Part shown: one piece after another, positions 4,984-7,159 of the stretch
Layout: each line of letters starts with the position of its first letter
How positions within the stretch are numbered: position 1 is the first letter of the stretch
NCBI GenBank assembly: GCA_043782425.1
Contig: JAYWAM010000051.1
Span: 1 to 7,159 of the forward strand
From: JAYWAM01 sp043782425
GTDB lineage: Bacteria > Pseudomonadota > Gammaproteobacteria > Burkholderiales > Usitatibacteraceae
Direction: 5' to 3'
DNA: 7,159 bases
Made by a program: the position numbers and the translations under genes
The notes under the pieces: generated by a model
What the model saw: only the letters and a program-made list of their open reading frames with translations
Told to the model about the DNA's origin: nothing
The model's database searches: none

Positions 4984-6165
4984 ATGCTCAGCTTTGAAGA
5001 TGAAATCCAACCGACCAATAAATTTGCCCACCCCGACCCTCTGCTCGGCCTGCAGATGATGCAGCCCGATGGCGTATTGCGTCGCCCCGCCAACGCCAAC
5101 GCTGTAGCATTCGCCGCCACCGGCGCAGAGACTGCAAGCGCCACCCTTGGCCGGGTGAGGGCCGAAGACAAACGCATCATCAACGCCAAGACCGATGTCA
5201 ACCAGCTCGTCCCGTTCAAATACAAATGGGCCTGGGAAAAATACATCGCCGGCTGCGCCAATCACTGGATGCCGCAGGAGGTGAACATGAACCGCGACAT
5301 CGCCACCTGGAAAGACCCCAACGGTCTCACCGACGACGAGCGCCTGCTCATCAAGCGCAACCTCGGCTTTTTCGTCACCGCCGATTCGCTCGCCGCCAAC
5401 AACATCGTGCTCGGCACCTATCGCCACATCACCGCGCCCGAGTGCCGCCAGTACCTGCTGCGCCAGGCTTTCGAAGAGGCCATCCACACCCACGCCTACC
5501 AGTACATCGCCGAGAGCCTGGGCCTGGACGAAGGTGAGATTTTCAACGCCTACAACGAAGTCAAATGCATACGCGATAAAGATCAGTTCCTCATCCCCTT
5601 CATCGACACCCTCACCAACCCGCTGTTCAAAACCGGCACGCCCGAGGCCGACCAGGCGCTGCTGCGCAGCCTGATCGTATTCGCCTGCATCATGGAAGGC
5701 CTGTTTTTCTACGTCGGCTTCGTGCAAATCCTGGCGCTGGGCCGCCAGAACAAAATGACCGGCGCGGCCGAGCAATACCAGTACATCCTGCGCGACGAAT
5801 CGATGCACTGCAATTTTGGCATCGATCTCATCAACACCATCAAGCTCGAAAATCCCAACCTGTGGACGCCCGAGTTCAAAAAGGAAATAGAGGGCCTCAT
5901 GAAAAAGGCCGTCGATCTCGAATATGCCTACGCCGAAGACACCATGCCGCGCGGCGTGCTCGGCCTCAACGCACCGATGTTCAAGGAATACCTGCGCTTC
6001 ATCGCCAACCGCCGCTGCCAGCAGATCGGCCTGGATGTCATGTACCCCGGCGCCAGCAACCCCTTCCCGTGGATGAGCGAGTTGATTGATTTGAAGAAGG
6101 AAAAGAATTTCTTTGAAACGCGCGTGACCGAGTATCAGACGGGTGGGGCGTTGAATTGGGAGTGA
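4984..6165 (+). CDS. nrdB: Class Ia ribonucleoside-diphosphate reductase, beta (radical) subunit
   Basis: The 393-residue ferritin-like small subunit builds the metal cofactor and passes a radical to NrdA. Probable metal ligands are Asp134 (TADSLAANN), Glu165 and His168 (EAIH), Glu238 (IMEGLFFY), and Glu272 and His275 (RDESMH). Tyr172, four residues after His168, occupies the radical tyrosine position (E. coli Tyr122). Trp95 (NHWMPQEV) matches Trp48, and Tyr384 in the C-terminal ETRVTEYQ tail matches Tyr356 of the transfer path. The scaffold (EEAIHTHAYQYIAESLG, EQYQYILRDE, NPFPWMSE) resembles Pseudomonas and Chlamydia NrdB more than E. coli. Asp134 and Tyr172 point to a diiron-tyrosyl enzyme, not the Mn/Fe class Ic form. 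ATG 4984 follows AGGAG (4970-4974) by nine bases. No hairpin terminator follows the stop. Confidence 0.96.
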   Translation: MLSFEDEIQPTNKFAHPDPLLGLQMMQPDGVLRRPANANAVAFAATGAETASATLGRVRAEDKRIINAKTDVNQLVPFKYKWAWEKYIAGCANHWMPQEVNMNRDIATWKDPNGLTDDERLLIKRNLGFFVTADSLAANNIVLGTYRHITAPECRQYLLRQAFEEAIHTHAYQYIAESLGLDEGEIFNAYNEVKCIRDKDQFLIPFIDTLTNPLFKTGTPEADQALLRSLIVFACIMEGLFFYVGFVQILALGRQNKMTGAAEQYQYILRDESMHCNFGIDLINTIKLENPNLWTPEFKKEIEGLMKKAVDLEYAYAEDTMPRGVLGLNAPMFKEYLRFIANRRCQQIGLDVMYPGASNPFPWMSELIDLKKEKNFFETRVTEYQTGGALNWE

Positions 6166-6210
6166 TCGGACAAGAATGTGATGATTAATAAGACTATATA
6201 AAAGTGATCC

Positions 6211-7146
6211 ATGGCCCAACATTTTGAAATCTTTGAGGGGGATGCTCGGGAGGTTTTGAAGAGCTTGCGACAAGATAGCGTCGATCTTATCGTCACATCG
6301 CCACCTTATGCGGATCAGCGGACTAGTACATACGGAGGAGTCGCGCCTGATAAATATGTCGATTGGTTCCTGCCGATTTCCGCGGAATTATTGCGCGTGA
6401 TTAAACCTACAGGATCGTTCATCCTCAACATTAAAGAGCGTGTCGTCAATGGAGAGCGGCATACCTACGTCTTAGAGTTGATTTTGGCGCTTCGTAAACA
6501 AGGCTGGCTATGGACGGAAGAATTTTGCTGGCACAAGAAAAATTCCTATCCCGGGAAGTGGCCCAATAGGTTTCGCGACGGCTGGGAGCGACTGTTGCAA
6601 TTCAACAAGAGCAGGCACTTTCAGATGTTCCAGGAGGAAGTGATGGTGCCCACCGGTGATTGGGCGAAGACGAGGTTGAAAAGTCTGAGCAATACGGATC
6701 GCCTTCGGGACGAATCTAAAGTTGGTAGCGGTTTTGGCAAGAAAATCGAAAACTGGGTCGATCGCGACATGGCTTATCCGGATAATGTCATGCATATGGC
6801 GACCGAGTGCGGCAATCGCGGGCACAGCGCCGCTTTTCCGGAGACATTGCCTGAGTGGTTCATCAAACTTTTCACTCAAGTCGGCGATACCGTGTTAGAT
6901 CCTTTCGCAGGGTCCGGAACGACGCTGCGCGTGGCGCGGCGATTGAAACGCAAAGCGATCGGTATTGAAATTGTTCCTGAGTATGTCACGGCAATGCGGG
7001 AACAACTCGATGAGCGTCAACTGGTGCTGATGGAGCCTGTAGCCAAGTACAAAGTGGCTATAGAGGCAAAGACTCGAGGTAAGGCTGCTAGCCGGGGGAA
7101 GACAAAACTGTCTCGTTCGAAGTCGAGCCTGCATGCAACCGATTGA
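6211..7146 (+). CDS. Class-beta site-specific DNA methyltransferase (N4-cytosine or N6-adenine)
   Basis: This 311-residue enzyme transfers a methyl group from S-adenosylmethionine to an exocyclic amino group in DNA. The catalytic motif IV TSPPY is at residues 29-33. Motif X-like AAFPETLPEWFI is at 207-218, and the SAM-binding motif I, DPFAGSGTT, at 230-238. Catalytic motif first and SAM motif last is the class-beta order. SPPY, rather than DPPY, favours N4-cytosine, as in BamHI- and PvuII-type enzymes, but does not prove it. The region between the motifs (about 105-200) should hold target recognition; I cannot name the site. The tail from about 285 is rich in Lys, Arg and Ser. ATG 6211 is the first start after an in-frame TGA at 6205. 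No well-placed Shine-Dalgarno is seen. Codon use is less GC-biased than in nrdAB, suggesting transfer. Whether it is an orphan or part of a restriction system depends on the missing downstream sequence. Confidence 0.92.
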   Translation: MAQHFEIFEGDAREVLKSLRQDSVDLIVTSPPYADQRTSTYGGVAPDKYVDWFLPISAELLRVIKPTGSFILNIKERVVNGERHTYVLELILALRKQGWLWTEEFCWHKKNSYPGKWPNRFRDGWERLLQFNKSRHFQMFQEEVMVPTGDWAKTRLKSLSNTDRLRDESKVGSGFGKKIENWVDRDMAYPDNVMHMATECGNRGHSAAFPETLPEWFIKLFTQVGDTVLDPFAGSGTTLRVARRLKRKAIGIEIVPEYVTAMREQLDERQLVLMEPVAKYKVAIEAKTRGKAASRGKTKLSRSKSSLHATD

Positions 7147-7159
7147 ATTGATCAAGGTG
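7133..7159 (+). CDS. Possible start of an overlapping downstream gene (cut by window end)
   Basis: ATG 7133 opens a frame reading MQPIELIKV, still open at the last base. It would overlap the methyltransferase by 14 bases, a common spacing for translationally coupled genes such as a methyltransferase and its restriction endonuclease. Only nine codons are visible and the upstream ribosome site (GAG at about 7125) is weak, so this is a suggestion only. Confidence 0.3.

Noticed and set aside
6202..6210. AAGTGATCC before the methyltransferase as a Shine-Dalgarno
   Set aside because: GTGATCC can pair with the 16S tail but directly abuts the ATG, leaving no spacer for normal initiation.
4774..6273. 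499-codon open frame on the - strand across nrdB
   Set aside because: It is antisense to intact NrdB, and crosses a dispersed repeat and part of two other genes; there is no supporting ribosome site or motif.

Overview
The window reads as an ordinary chromosomal stretch of a GC-rich proteobacterium, ending in a probably acquired DNA-modification gene. A betaproteobacterium of the Nitrosomonadales/Gallionellaceae type is my best guess. It rests on the pilR-ampD adjacency, the two-ATP-cone NrdA, the NrdR-box promoter and several dispersed palindromes; no rRNA or other marker confirms it. All genes that I accept lie on the + strand.

Layout: (1) 3-371, C-terminal end of a sigma-54 response regulator of the PilR type. 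(2) 420-1007, ampD, the cytoplasmic anhydro-muropeptide amidase of cell-wall recycling. (3) 1008-1579, a 572-base intergenic region with a long dispersed inverted repeat near ampD. Further on it holds a regulated promoter for the ribonucleotide reductase genes, with two NrdR boxes 32 bp apart and DnaA-box-like sites. (4) 1580-6165, a class Ia ribonucleotide reductase locus: nrdA, a tiny arginine-rich ORF behind a strong ribosome-binding site, a DUF1508 (YegP-like) small protein, and nrdB. Each of the two larger gaps inside this locus carries a different REP-like palindrome. (5) 6211-7146, a class-beta DNA methyltransferase with an SPPY motif and less GC-biased codons. A possible overlapping downstream ORF, cut by the window end, could be its partner restriction enzyme.

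NrdA (969 aa, duplicated ATP cone, all radical-path residues present) and NrdB (393 aa, diiron ligands plus radical Tyr172) should form the aerobic enzyme that makes dNTPs for replication. NrdR boxes over the promoter -10 fit dNTP-sensing repression. The DnaA-like boxes would tie expression to replication, but this is only inferred.

I see no clear evidence of a wholly undescribed system. The best leads are the 21-codon basic ORF, the DUF1508 gene lodged between nrdA and nrdB, and the methyltransferase edge, where the next gene is missing.
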